DNA from: an uncultured Draconibacterium sp.
GTDB taxonomy: Bacteria; Bacteroidota; Bacteroidia; Bacteroidales; Prolixibacteraceae
Assembly (NCBI RefSeq): GCF_963677155.1
Contig: NZ_OY781884.1
Coordinates: 496,001-560,000 of the forward strand
Reading direction: 5' to 3'
DNA length: 64,000 bases
Under the pieces are notes generated by a model. The model was given only the letters and a program-made list of their open reading frames with translations, had not been told where the DNA came from and searched no databases. Below, in pieces: positions 44,573-53,608 of the stretch; within the stretch, counting starts at the first letter, position 1, and each line of letters starts with the position of its first letter. A program made the translations under genes and the position numbers.

Positions 44573-45997
44573 ATGGGAATTGTAAGAATAATAATCGAAT
44601 CGTTATTTCTGATTTATACAATTGGTATTTTCAGTTTTTATTTTTGGCTTGCCATTGTTTCGGCCAGAGAATTGATACGAAATGTTCGCGAAGCAAAAAC
44701 AACCAATTTCGACGCGCTGCTGTCCTCTCCTATTGCTCCCAAAATTTCGCTTTTGGCACCGGCATACAACGAATCGCTTACCATTGTCGACAACATAAAA
44801 GCACTGCTTGGGTTGTATTATCAGAATTTCGAGATAATTGTTATTAACGATGGCAGCAAAGACGATTCGCTGGAAAAAACTATTGCTGCATTCGATCTCG
44901 AAAAAGTACCTTTCGCAATCGATTATCAGATTCAGTGCCAGGAAATTCTTGGCGTATACAAATCGAAGGCAAAGGCTTACTCCAACCTTACAGTGGTTGA
45001 CAAACGCAACGGAGGAAAGGCCGATGCATTAAACGCAGGTATAAACATTGCCAAAGGCGATTATTTTATTTCAATTGATGTGGATTCGATTATCGATCCA
45101 CATGCACTGAAAAAGTTGATAAAACCTTTCCTTGAAGCAAGTGATAAAAAGGTAATAGCCGCTGGTGGTGTAATTCAAATTGCCAATTCGTGTGTAATCG
45201 AAAACGGGCAGTTAGTAGAAGTAAATGTTCCCAGCAAACTTATTCCGCGTTTTCAGGTAATCGAATATAGCCGTTCGTTTCTGATGGGAAGACTGGCCTG
45301 GAGCCGCCTCGATGGTTTATTGCTAATATCGGGGGCACTGGGGCTTTTTGACAAGGAAGTAGTTATAAACTGCGGAGGCTACTACACGAAAACCGTTGGC
45401 GAAGATATGGAGTTGGTGGTACGCATGCGTAAATACATGGGCAAACAGGGGATAAAATATAAGGTGGTTTATATTTCCGACCCCTTGTGCTGGACCGAAG
45501 CACCTTCAACCCTTAAAGTACTCGGATCGCAGCGAAACCGGTGGACACGCGGCACAATTGATACCATAATGCTGCATCGCGATATTTTTATGAATCCGAA
45601 GTTCGGTTTTATGGGCATGGTTTCGCACCCCTACTGGGTGTTTTTCGAATGGCTGGCCCCGATTGTTGAATTTTTAGGCATATCTTATTTTATCACCATC
45701 GCCTTGCTTGGGCTGGCCGACTGGTCGTTTTTTTACGTAATGTTTGGTTTTATATACTTTTTTGCGATTATGATTTCGACCTATGCCATCCTTTTCGATC
45801 ATCTTTCATACAACCGCTACAAGGATAAACGCATGATAATAAAATTACTGATGACAACCTGGCTCGAACCGTTTCTCTATCATCCTTTAGTTGTTTATTG
45901 GGGACTCCGGGGAAACTACGACTATTTCATAAAAAAGAAAAAAACGTGGGGAAAAATGACACGTGCCGGCTTTAATATTTCGAAACAAAAAAAATAA
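44573..45997 (+). CDS. Processive family-2 glycosyltransferase (PgaC-like)
   Basis: Inner-membrane polysaccharide synthase, 474 residues. One hydrophobic helix at about 5-30 precedes the GT2 catalytic domain: LLAPAYNESLTI, VINDGSKDDS with the sugar-nucleotide Asp, DVDSIIDP (DxD), GEDMELVVRM (catalytic ED) and SQRNRWTRG (QxxRW of processive synthases). The C-terminus has about four hydrophobic segments (365-460). The motif set fits synthases making beta-linked chains such as poly-N-acetylglucosamine; the sugar is unknown. Confidence 0.92.
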   Translation: MGIVRIIIESLFLIYTIGIFSFYFWLAIVSARELIRNVREAKTTNFDALLSSPIAPKISLLAPAYNESLTIVDNIKALLGLYYQNFEIIVINDGSKDDSLEKTIAAFDLEKVPFAIDYQIQCQEILGVYKSKAKAYSNLTVVDKRNGGKADALNAGINIAKGDYFISIDVDSIIDPHALKKLIKPFLEASDKKVIAAGGVIQIANSCVIENGQLVEVNVPSKLIPRFQVIEYSRSFLMGRLAWSRLDGLLLISGALGLFDKEVVINCGGYYTKTVGEDMELVVRMRKYMGKQGIKYKVVYISDPLCWTEAPSTLKVLGSQRNRWTRGTIDTIMLHRDIFMNPKFGFMGMVSHPYWVFFEWLAPIVEFLGISYFITIALLGLADWSFFYVMFGFIYFFAIMISTYAILFDHLSYNRYKDKRMIIKLLMTTWLEPFLYHPLVVYWGLRGNYDYFIKKKKTWGKMTRAGFNISKQKK

Positions 45998-46003
45998 AAT
46001 ACA

Positions 46004-47242
46004 ATGAAGCAGAATCGATTGTATTTCAAAATAGTAAGTGTACTTTTTATTTTGACCGTTACAGGAACATCAGGTATTCTACAGGCTCAAACCTATGATG
46101 AAGCCCGGAATTATGCCTTTAACGGCGAACGGGAAAAAGCCCGCGACATTTGCCGTCAGATTCTTTCCGAAGGTTTTAATTCGGACGTGGCTTTGTTAAT
46201 GGGCCGTACCTTTTCCTGGGACGGAATGTACGATTCGGCAAGGGTAGTTTTGCAGGAGGTTTTAATACAGCGCCCCGAAAATATGGAAGCCTATGATGCG
46301 ATTTCAGATGTTGAGTTTTGGGCTGATGACAATGCGAAAGCCATTGAATATTGTAATGCAGCCTTAAAGCTGGAACCTAAATCGTCGAAGTTTTCCATGA
46401 AAAAAGCCCGCATACTATACAGCAACGAGCAATACAAAGAAGCAGTTGATGTGTTGGAAAAGTTCCTGCATGAAAATCCGGGCGAACCCGATTTCCTGCT
46501 TAAGTTAAAGGAATACAGGCTCGACCTGATGAAAAACAAAATCAGGCTGGTTTATACTTACGATAATTTCGACAGCGATTATAACCGCGATCCCTGGCAT
46601 TTTTTGGCCCTGTCGTATGGGCGAAAAACTAAACTGGGGTCGGTTATTGCACGTTTGAATTATGCAAATCGTTTCGGTTCAGACGGGCTACAATTGGAAA
46701 TGGATGCCTACCCGAAAATTGGCGAAAACAATTATGCTTACGTAAATTACGGCTACTCGTCGAATTCGCTTTTCCCTGGCAACCGTTATGGTTTTGAGCT
46801 CTACCACAATTTTCCAAAAGCATGGGAAGGATCGATAGGAATGCGCTACCTCGATTTTAGCTCTTCGGGCGTTGACATTTATACCGCCACACTAGGGAAA
46901 TATGTTGGAAATTACTGGATATCGCTGCGATCGTACGTTACCCCCGATACCGACGGCACATCAGTTTCCGGCGCTTTGTCGATACGTCGCTATTTCGCCG
47001 ATTCAGAAAATTATCTGGGGCTTAAAGTAAGTTATGGTGTTTCGCCCGACGATAACAGGAAACCAATAGATACGGAAAAGAACCTGACCCTTAAAACCAG
47101 ATCGGTAAGGATGGAATACAACCGGCTGATTAAAAAAATATGGATTATTAGTGCCGGGTTCAATTTAGGTAACGAACAACTGGAACCCGGAGATTATTCG
47201 GGATACTATTCGTTTGACATAGGGTTTTCGAGGTTATTTTAA
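46004..47242 (+). CDS. YaiO-family TPR/outer membrane beta-barrel protein
   Basis: A 412-residue exported protein: signal peptide (about 1-28, cut after LQA-Q), TPR-like helical repeats (about 30-170, EAYDAISDVEFWADDNAKAIEYCNAALKLEP), then a beta-barrel of alternating strands to the C-terminal YSFDIGFSRLF with terminal Phe. This is the YaiO arrangement, close in plan to the TPR-plus-porin exporter PgaA. Six bases separate it from the synthase gene. I infer the exporter of the polymer. Confidence 0.85.
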   Translation: MKQNRLYFKIVSVLFILTVTGTSGILQAQTYDEARNYAFNGEREKARDICRQILSEGFNSDVALLMGRTFSWDGMYDSARVVLQEVLIQRPENMEAYDAISDVEFWADDNAKAIEYCNAALKLEPKSSKFSMKKARILYSNEQYKEAVDVLEKFLHENPGEPDFLLKLKEYRLDLMKNKIRLVYTYDNFDSDYNRDPWHFLALSYGRKTKLGSVIARLNYANRFGSDGLQLEMDAYPKIGENNYAYVNYGYSSNSLFPGNRYGFELYHNFPKAWEGSIGMRYLDFSSSGVDIYTATLGKYVGNYWISLRSYVTPDTDGTSVSGALSIRRYFADSENYLGLKVSYGVSPDDNRKPIDTEKNLTLKTRSVRMEYNRLIKKIWIISAGFNLGNEQLEPGDYSGYYSFDIGFSRLF

Positions 47243-47255
47243 TGGAGATATTTAG

Positions 47256-49283
47256 ATGGGGAAAATTACTGATACATTTGGCTTGCTTCTACGCACCTTA
47301 AGGCGTTTTATCAGCCTGAGTTTTATTCTGGCCGCAATGATTTTGCTCGTGCGTTTGTACGAACTGGTAATCACCTACAATTTCTACAATTATCCTCCGG
47401 GAAGTTTTAGCTCGTTGCTTATCGGAGTAAAATACGACATCATTATGTACCTAAGGATTTCAGCGGTGCTAATGATTCCATTTTTGCTGCTGGGTTTGTT
47501 CAGCCAAAAAGCAGCACGTGTATTTTTTATTTCTGCTTCTATATTCCTGGTGTTGGGCGATATGCTGTTGCTCAAATATTTCTCCACTGCCGGAGTTCCG
47601 CTGGGTTCCGATTTGTTTGCCTATTCCATCGAAGAGATTAACCAAACCGTACAAAGTTCGGGCGAGATGAATGTGTGGCCGTTCGTTTTTATGGCGCTCT
47701 TTTTGGTATACATGGTGCGGTTTTTTATAAAACACGTGTACTTCAAACTAAAACCGTGGATGCTTTTAATTATCTCGGCTACGATGTTTGCCTCATTTGC
47801 CCCAATCGATTTTCTAAAACCACAACCTTCTGATTTTGAAAACGAATTTTCGCTGTTTGCAGCGACCAATAAACTCAACTTTTTTAGCGAAAGTGTATTA
47901 ACGCGTTATGTCTTTAACGAGCAGCAGAGCCAGCAAACTTACACCTTTAAAACACAAGTAACCACTGCCGATGGTTCTTTTACTTACCTCGACGAAGATT
48001 ACCCTTTCCTTCATAACGAAACAACACCCGATGTTTTGGGTAAATATTTCGAACCGCTGGAAACCAAACCGAACATTGTTTTCATAATTGTTGAAAGTCT
48101 TGGCCGGGCCTACAGTGGCGAAGGCGCTTATCTGGGCAGTTTTACGCCATTTTTGGATTCGCTGATGGATAAAAGTTTATACTGGGAAAACAATTTAAGT
48201 ACTTCGGGCCGAACCTTCGAGGTGCTTCCTTCAACCCTGGCATCAGTTCCGTTTGGCGACCGTGGTTTTACAGAACTTGCCGAAGATATGCCCGATCATT
48301 TAAGCCTGATCAGCATTTTAAAAACCCAGGCCAACTACACCAGTTCGTTTACCTACGGCGGCGAAGCACATTTCGATAATATGGATATTTTTCTGAACCG
48401 ACAGGGGATCGATAAAATTATCGACAATACCAATTTTGGCACAGGCTATAAAAAAATGCCGCCTTCTGCTACTAGTGGGTTTTCGTGGGGATTTGGCGAT
48501 AAAGAAATTTTCAGACGTTATATCGATGAGATTAAAGCCGACAACACTGCAAGTCCGCGAATGGATGTTATTCTTACACTGGCAATACACAGCCCTTTTG
48601 TGGTTGCCAACCAGGACTATTACATTTCGAAGTTTAACGAGCGATTGGAGAAATTAGAGCTTTCGGAGAAAACAAAAAACTTTAACCGCAATTATCAGCA
48701 ACAATTCTCAACCGTTCTTTATTTTGATGATGCACTCCGGTATTTCTTTAGCGAGTTCAAAAAACTGCCTTCGTTTAACAATACCATTTTTGTTATTACG
48801 GGCGACCACCGTATGCCGGAAGTTCCAATAAGTACGCAGCTCGACAGGTTCCATGTGCCGCTGGTAATTTATTCGCCAATGATAAAAAAGCCGGCAAAAT
48901 TTTCATCGCTTGTTACACATTTCGACATTACGCCTTCGTTGCTCGCCATGCTGGATGCCGATAGCATTATTTCGCGTCCGAAAGCTGCTGCCTGGATCGG
49001 GCATGGGCTAGACGACGAAGAAGACTTCAGGGTGGCAAATGCTTATCCTTTGATGCGAAACAAAAACGAAATACTTGATTATATCGACGACGAACGCATG
49101 TTGGCCAACAAAGTAATTTACCAGGTTTACGAGAACATGAATATTGAAACCGTTGATGAACCCGATAAAGAAAAAGAACTGGAAGCTAAACTCAACAACT
49201 TCCTGTTAAAGAATAAGCATGCGTGCAAAAACAACAAACTTATTCCTGACTCGCTAAAAGTATATACTTACAAAGGACAATAA
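47256..49283 (+). CDS. LTA-synthase-like phosphoglycerol transferase (alkaline phosphatase superfamily)
   Basis: A 675-residue inner-membrane protein with five hydrophobic segments (about 15-190) and a periplasmic sulfatase-fold domain (about 270-640). The catalytic set is visible: metal-binding Glu in IVESLGRAYSG, nucleophile Thr in STSGRTFEVLPS, and GDHRMPEVP with metal Asp/His. These enzymes transfer phosphoglycerol or phosphoethanolamine from lipid donors to glycans. As the last gene of the cluster (13-base gap) it may decorate the exported polymer. Activity is inferred from family. Confidence 0.9.
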   Translation: MGKITDTFGLLLRTLRRFISLSFILAAMILLVRLYELVITYNFYNYPPGSFSSLLIGVKYDIIMYLRISAVLMIPFLLLGLFSQKAARVFFISASIFLVLGDMLLLKYFSTAGVPLGSDLFAYSIEEINQTVQSSGEMNVWPFVFMALFLVYMVRFFIKHVYFKLKPWMLLIISATMFASFAPIDFLKPQPSDFENEFSLFAATNKLNFFSESVLTRYVFNEQQSQQTYTFKTQVTTADGSFTYLDEDYPFLHNETTPDVLGKYFEPLETKPNIVFIIVESLGRAYSGEGAYLGSFTPFLDSLMDKSLYWENNLSTSGRTFEVLPSTLASVPFGDRGFTELAEDMPDHLSLISILKTQANYTSSFTYGGEAHFDNMDIFLNRQGIDKIIDNTNFGTGYKKMPPSATSGFSWGFGDKEIFRRYIDEIKADNTASPRMDVILTLAIHSPFVVANQDYYISKFNERLEKLELSEKTKNFNRNYQQQFSTVLYFDDALRYFFSEFKKLPSFNNTIFVITGDHRMPEVPISTQLDRFHVPLVIYSPMIKKPAKFSSLVTHFDITPSLLAMLDADSIISRPKAAAWIGHGLDDEEDFRVANAYPLMRNKNEILDYIDDERMLANKVIYQVYENMNIETVDEPDKEKELEAKLNNFLLKNKHACKNNKLIPDSLKVYTYKGQ

Positions 49284-49603
49284 GCATAAGAACACTACTT
49301 AAGCGAGCATTATTTTGGTGTTGAAAAAAAGACACACCCAGGATTAGGCAATTGCAGCCATTGCTCCGTTCTTGGGAGCTTCTCATCTCTGCTCCGTTAA
49401 TTTCAATGTGGAACATTTTGATTATTATTTGATTTATGGTTAATTTTTAATCTTTTAAAACTATTTTTAAGCCATAGAAACCAAGTACAATGGAAACAAT
49501 TTGTTCTAGAACTGCCAACCAAAACAATTTATAAAACACAATAATATTGCCCCGCAAATGGAGCTTCAGACTGCCTGCCATTAGGCAGCATAAACAATAA
49601 ATT
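49284..49603. other. Spacer between the exopolysaccharide operon and a TPR gene
   Basis: About 320 bases. TGCCTGCCATTAGGCAGCA (49571-49589) is a short inverted repeat near the start of the next gene. A minus-strand frame crossing this spacer is rejected below. No clear terminator for the sulfatase gene. Confidence 0.35.
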
Positions 49604-50797
49604 ATGAAACTAAAACTTACTGTTATTCTGATCTTTTGTATTACCGTTTCCTTTGCCCAAAAAGGAGTAATAGATGAAGCGAATAAGCTTATTGAATTAA
49701 AAAAATACGAATCGGCATATAAGCTGCTGGATAATGCTGATCCGAATAATGAAAAACCGGATATTGCCATTGCAAAAACCAAGCTGGTATTAAACTACTA
49801 TGTTGCAAGTGAGATGCACCAGATTTTTGCATTAAAAGACTTAACCCCGAACGAGGAACTGTCAGCTATTCGTGGAGATGAAGGTAATTATTCCATGTAT
49901 AAATTTTCGCCGAATACAATATTGCTTGACTTGATTGAGAAGCACCCGAATAACTATGAGTTGCAAAAAGAATTAGGTAATTTCTATCATGAAATTCATT
50001 TAAACTATGAAAATAACTGGTTAATTCCCGATTCGGTTTTGGTGAATAAATTTAAAAACTATTACCTGAATGCCTACGAGAAAGGAGTGTTTGATTCCTG
50101 GTCGGCTTATGGTATTGGCTATGCCTACCTTATCAACCTTGATTATCAATCAGCTATTCCATTTTTAAAAAAATCGATTGAACTAAACAGCAAAGATCCG
50201 TACAGCAATTATAACCTGGCTTATGCCTATTTGTACACCGATCAAACCGAAAAAGGAATTGAAAGTGCAAAAAAAGCGCTCGACCTTTATGACGATCCTG
50301 ACGATAAGGCGAATGTCGCCAGGATGATTGCCGTAATGTACCTGGAACAAGAGGATTCAGTAAATGCCATGGAGTATTACAAAAAAGCTGATGCCATTCA
50401 ACCCAACAATTATTCTACGGTAAAAGCACTACTGGAGTTGGAAATGGATCTGAATATGGAAGCCTACAGGCAGCGGACAAAGCAGTTTTTTTTACTCGCT
50501 CCGGAAGCTCCAACAATATATCAAGACCTGATGAGATTTTACTGGACCGCTAATAAACCCGACGAGCTGATCCGGTTTTTATCAGAACAAACCAATAACT
50601 ATTCTACTGATTATACTGTAAGCGGCAATTTAAAATTCTACACCGCTTTAATTCAACACGACAAAAAAGATTTTAAGAATGCCAAATTGAATTTCCGCTT
50701 AGCAAAAGAAGCTTATGAGAAAGTATTTGATGCTGATCATCAGGTGTTCAAAGTGATTGAGTCGTATAACAATAAATTGGCCAACTACGGTTCCTAA
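49604..50797 (+). CDS. Secreted TPR-repeat protein
   Basis: A 397-residue protein with signal peptide (1-18, cut before QKGVI) and TPR-type helical repeats across residues 20-390 (SAYGIGYAYLINLDYQSAIPFLKKSIELN, DPYSNYNLAYAYLYTDQTEKGIESAKKALDL, VNAMEYYKKADAIQPNNYSTVKAL). It follows the exopolysaccharide operon after a 320-bp gap; a link to it is possible but unsupported. The function is unknown. Confidence 0.8.
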   Translation: MKLKLTVILIFCITVSFAQKGVIDEANKLIELKKYESAYKLLDNADPNNEKPDIAIAKTKLVLNYYVASEMHQIFALKDLTPNEELSAIRGDEGNYSMYKFSPNTILLDLIEKHPNNYELQKELGNFYHEIHLNYENNWLIPDSVLVNKFKNYYLNAYEKGVFDSWSAYGIGYAYLINLDYQSAIPFLKKSIELNSKDPYSNYNLAYAYLYTDQTEKGIESAKKALDLYDDPDDKANVARMIAVMYLEQEDSVNAMEYYKKADAIQPNNYSTVKALLELEMDLNMEAYRQRTKQFFLLAPEAPTIYQDLMRFYWTANKPDELIRFLSEQTNNYSTDYTVSGNLKFYTALIQHDKKDFKNAKLNFRLAKEAYEKVFDADHQVFKVIESYNNKLANYGS

Positions 50798-50847
50798 GTG
50801 TTCTCTCTTGCTACAATCGGGCAAAAGCAGAAAATAAAAAAATATAA

Positions 50848-50888
50848 AAGGCTTTAGCACTTAATCAATACTTAAATACTAAGGCCTT
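50848..50888 (+). terminator. Terminator of the TPR gene
   Basis: Stem AAGGCTTTAG/CTAAGGCCTT with one G-U pair, long AT loop, 51 bases past the stop. Confidence 0.6.
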
Positions 50889-51120
50889 CTATTCATTTAC
50901 CTCCTAATCTCCGGGCTAATGCCACCGTGAAAATAATAGATTCAACCACCTCACCGCTGTAAACGCGTTCCCCTTCCCAATGAAGAGTCGGGACAGGCTC
51001 TCCTTACAGAAGGAGAAACTCCATTATCGTGTGTAATCCCGCTGCCGTGCATCCTTTCGTATAATGTACAAATTGCCTCTATATTGATTTTTTACTGTGC
51101 TTGCGCTCATAATTAACGTG

Positions 51121-51343
51121 CGAGTATATAACAATAGCCTACGAGCTACTTTTTTACATATACGAGCTACAATTATTATACTGCGAGTAATAAATATAGA
51201 TACACGAGTTAGCAATATTGATATGCGAGTTTAGCTCGCAACTATTTATTTGTTACTCGCATACTGATATATTAAACTCGCAGCTAATTTATAATAGCTC
51301 ACAATTCATTTTAAATAGCTCGCACCTATATATATCCAGCTCG
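51121..51343. repeat. Mirrored 21-bp-period repeat array
   Basis: CGAG starts at 51121, 51142, 51163, 51184, 51205 and 51226; its complement CTCG starts at 51235, 51256, 51277, 51298 (mutated to CTCA), 51319 and 51340. Both halves have an exact 21-base period and point at each other; the centre is TGCGAGTTTAGCTCGCA (51224-51240), itself a near-perfect hairpin. The stop of the gene at 51374 (minus) lies 30 bases away. The rest of each unit is AT-rich and not conserved. Confidence 0.85.
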
Positions 51344-51373
51344 CATGACATTATTTTGTACAGAAACAGGGAT

Positions 51374-52084
51374 TCACTGGTCGGGGATGTTTCGCCGTCC
51401 GTTTTTTTGCTTCCAGTATTGGCTAACATAACCCACATAACGGTCTTTTCGATGGCGGAATACATACTGGCCGGCACTTCGGATTTCGTTTACTTGCTGA
51501 TGCAGGTACCAAAAGGCTTTATTACGAATAACAGCTACTTCTTTTAAGCGCTCTTTTTCATTTTTACTTTTTGCCCACAACCCGGCAAGCTCCTCTGATT
51601 TTGCTGTAGCGGTATCGAGTAAATCATGGTTAAAACCAATGGCTGTAAGCAGCTCACTATTGCTTCGTCCAAGTACCGACAGGTTATACAGATCCTGGAT
51701 CAGACTGGCATAACCACTTCCTTTAGCAATGTATTTTAGTCGAGCTGATAAATCGGCATTATTCCGAAAGGCAAAACGCATGGCACGTAACAATTCGGTT
51801 GCCAATTTACTGGCTTCCGGTAGCTGCAATTTCCATTGCACCTGCGCATCGCCCGGAGTTTTTAATTTCTTTTCCCATAGAGACTGAGCATCACGACAGG
51901 CTTTAATATTTTCCGGCAAGTAGTTAATCAGTTCCTCATCAACACCTGCTTTTACCAACTCAGGTACATCATCAATACACCATACATAAAGGTTTTCGGC
52001 TTCCTGCAAAAACGTGGCAACGGGTTGGTTTGGGCGCGACGATTTTATTTCGTCAGGCTTGGTTATTTGGTTTATTCTTGGCAT
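51374..52084 (-). CDS. Hypothetical helical protein next to the mirrored 21-bp array
   Basis: A 236-residue protein without signal peptide, all-helical by pattern (ASKLATELLRAMRFAFRNNADLSARLKYIAKG), with a basic, aromatic C-terminus (QYVFRHRKDRYVGYVSQYWKQKNGRRN) suited to nucleic acid or ligand contact. I recognise no family beyond an uncharacterised Bacteroidota one. Its 3' end abuts the 21-bp array, as the gene at 39747 abuts the other array at its 5' end. Confidence 0.7.
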   Translation of the reverse strand: MPRINQITKPDEIKSSRPNQPVATFLQEAENLYVWCIDDVPELVKAGVDEELINYLPENIKACRDAQSLWEKKLKTPGDAQVQWKLQLPEASKLATELLRAMRFAFRNNADLSARLKYIAKGSGYASLIQDLYNLSVLGRSNSELLTAIGFNHDLLDTATAKSEELAGLWAKSKNEKERLKEVAVIRNKAFWYLHQQVNEIRSAGQYVFRHRKDRYVGYVSQYWKQKNGRRNIPDQ

Positions 52085-52350
52085 TTTTTTCGATTTGGGT
52101 GAATCAATATCTTTTTGTTAAGCACAAGATAGTTTAGATTTAATAAAAAGGCAAATTGCATTTGGGTTGGATATTGCAACAACTTCGCTCTTACTAACGA
52201 TGCTGTTACGTGTCGGGGCTTTGCCTCTCAACTATTTTAGGACTGAAAGTCAGTCAGGTGCAAGTGTAATTCGTAAGGAGTACCAAAGAAAGGCTTTAAT
52301 TCTGATCACCGTGCTAAAGCCACGATGCAAAAAGTCAAAAATAATCAGGA

Positions 52351-52452
52351 CTACTCCGCTATCGGATAACTAAAAGAATAAGTCCCCGACCCTACCAGAA
52401 CAGTTACACTGGTTCCGGTTTGTTTAGCGCCTGATTTAAGACCGTCAGACAT
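52351..52452 (-). CDS. Small ORF, 33 residues
   Basis: ATG at 52452 to TAG at 52351, reading MSDGLKSGAKQTGTSVTVLVG onward. The composition (Gly/Ser/Thr/Val strands) looks protein-like, but the frame stays open upstream for about 13 further codons, so it could also be the 3' tail of a lost gene. Confidence 0.3.
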   Translation of the reverse strand: MSDGLKSGAKQTGTSVTVLVGSGTYSFSYPIAE

Positions 52453-52493
52453 GGTAACTTCGGTTCTTTTGTAAAGAAAAGATTTAATAATAT

Positions 52494-52525
52494 AAAAGAG
52501 TGCTCGCGTCCGTGAGCACTCTTTT
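52494..52525. terminator. Strong hairpin terminator with CGTCC loop
   Basis: Perfect 12-bp stem AAAAGAGTGCTC/GAGCACTCTTTT, loop GCGTCCGT, flanked by A and T runs. The loop motif recurs in the two hairpins at 52554 and 52853. Confidence 0.75.
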
Positions 52526-52550
52526 TTACAGAATTTAGTAACCTGAAGTT

Positions 52551-52652
52551 ATAAAAAAATCCCGGCGTCCACTCCGGGATTTTTTAATCCAGTCTTTTTA
52601 ACAACTAAATGAATTTTTAATAATTCCCTCCTCTATTTCTAGCGGGGTTTGT
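52551..52652 (-). ncRNA. Candidate small RNA A
   Basis: On the minus strand, a -7 box TACTTTTG (CAAAAGTA at 52659-52666) precedes TATACAAACCC; about 70 bases later a perfect AAAAATCCCGG stem with loop ending in TTTTTTT (52554-52585) closes a transcript of about 100 nt. It has no credible coding frame. Start and end resemble candidate B. Confidence 0.5.
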
Positions 52653-52851
52653 ATAATTCAAAAGTAACACTCCAATAATAAAGCACTGCACTTAATCTCC
52701 TTAATTCAAATGAGCAGAATGCTGAAAATACGACTGCCGAAAAACTGAGCTAAAAGTTCGAAATAATGCAATGATTAGCGGTGATGATAATTTTCGAAAC
52801 TATATTCAAGAACTGCTACTAATGAGAAAAAACCTGATTCGATCATTCCTC

Positions 52852-52944
52852 ATAAAAAATCCCGGGCGTCCAATCCGGGATACTTCTTTATCACAACAAA
52901 ACGGGTTTTCTATAACCTCTAACTAAACTAACTATTGGGTTTGT
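52852..52944 (-). ncRNA. Candidate small RNA B (paralogue of A)
   Basis: A -7 box TATATTTG (CAAATATA at 52951-52958) precedes TATACAAACCC, as in A. The transcript ends at a CCCGG/CCGGG hairpin with loop ATTGGACGC and a T-run (52853-52881). A TTG lies about 19-20 bases upstream of the -7 box. Length is about 93 nt. Confidence 0.5.
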
Positions 52945-53067
52945 ATAGTACAAATATACTTGCTGTTACTCTAACAACACTATATTTACTACTGAAAAGC
53001 ACACAAGAATAAACTGATATTTTACAGTTCAAAATACTGACATCCAGCAACATTATTTCTTACCAAA

Positions 53068-53526
53068 TTATTTTAAATACCGAAATACCTGCTCTTTTCG
53101 GAGTCCTGCTTCGACAAAAACCGCTTCAACTCCCAGTTTTCCAACTTCGTGAATGTTGCGGTGTTCGTCGTCGAAAAAAACCATGTCGGAATAGTCAATT
53201 CCAAAATATTTTTTGATTTTTGAAAAATGCTGAATTTTACTGCTTGGATAGATTTCTTTCAGATCAAAATATTTATCGATATCAAACAGGTGAAGCAGAT
53301 CTTGTGCCCAGGATGGCTCGAAGGTGCGTGAAGCTGCAGCAATTTTGCGGTTATTCTTTTTGAGCTCCTCCAATACAGGAATCACGTCAGGATACAATTC
53401 AATTTCATTGTTCGACTGATCGAGCAAGGCTCCGTTGCTCCAGTAATAAGGCGGATTTGTGGCATCGCACCAGGTACCTCCGGCGTCCCACAGGGTAAAA
53501 TCCAAATCAAAAACGAATAACTTCAT
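53068..53526 (-). CDS. Magnesium-dependent phosphatase-1-like HAD phosphatase
   Basis: A 152-residue cytoplasmic HAD-superfamily phosphatase. The nucleophile motif VFDLDFTLWD is at the N-terminus, motif II is AAASRTFEP, and motif III/IV is MVFFDDEHRNI. DLDFTLW and the short length fit the MDP-1 group, which removes phosphate from glycated amines or tyrosine. It lies downstream of the uronate operon behind a long inverted repeat and may not belong to it. Confidence 0.85.
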   Translation of the reverse strand: MKLFVFDLDFTLWDAGGTWCDATNPPYYWSNGALLDQSNNEIELYPDVIPVLEELKKNNRKIAAASRTFEPSWAQDLLHLFDIDKYFDLKEIYPSSKIQHFSKIKKYFGIDYSDMVFFDDEHRNIHEVGKLGVEAVFVEAGLRKEQVFRYLK

Positions 53527-53553
53527 GGGGGCGAAAATAGAGAAAGTATCGAG

Positions 53554-53599
53554 ATTTGTGTTTTATATCAACTCCTTAGAGCCAATATAAAACACAAAT
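53554..53599 (-). terminator. 15-bp perfect inverted repeat after dctM
   Basis: ATTTGTGTTTTATAT (53554-53568) and its exact complement (53585-53599) with a 16-base loop lie between the stop of dctM and the phosphatase gene. No U-run follows, so it may be a weak terminator or an mRNA 3'-end stabiliser. Confidence 0.55.
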
Positions 53600-53608
53600 T
53601 TTAAGTAC

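Noticed and set aside
49447-49782. 111-codon minus-strand frame with hydrophobic content
   Set aside because: Two thirds of it overlap the opposite strand of the well-supported TPR gene; hydrophobicity is expected from the complement of an AT-rich signal peptide.
51121-51343. CRISPR or rho-independent terminator cluster
   Set aside because: Conserved cores are only four bases, in two opposing orientations, with AT-rich non-conserved parts between.
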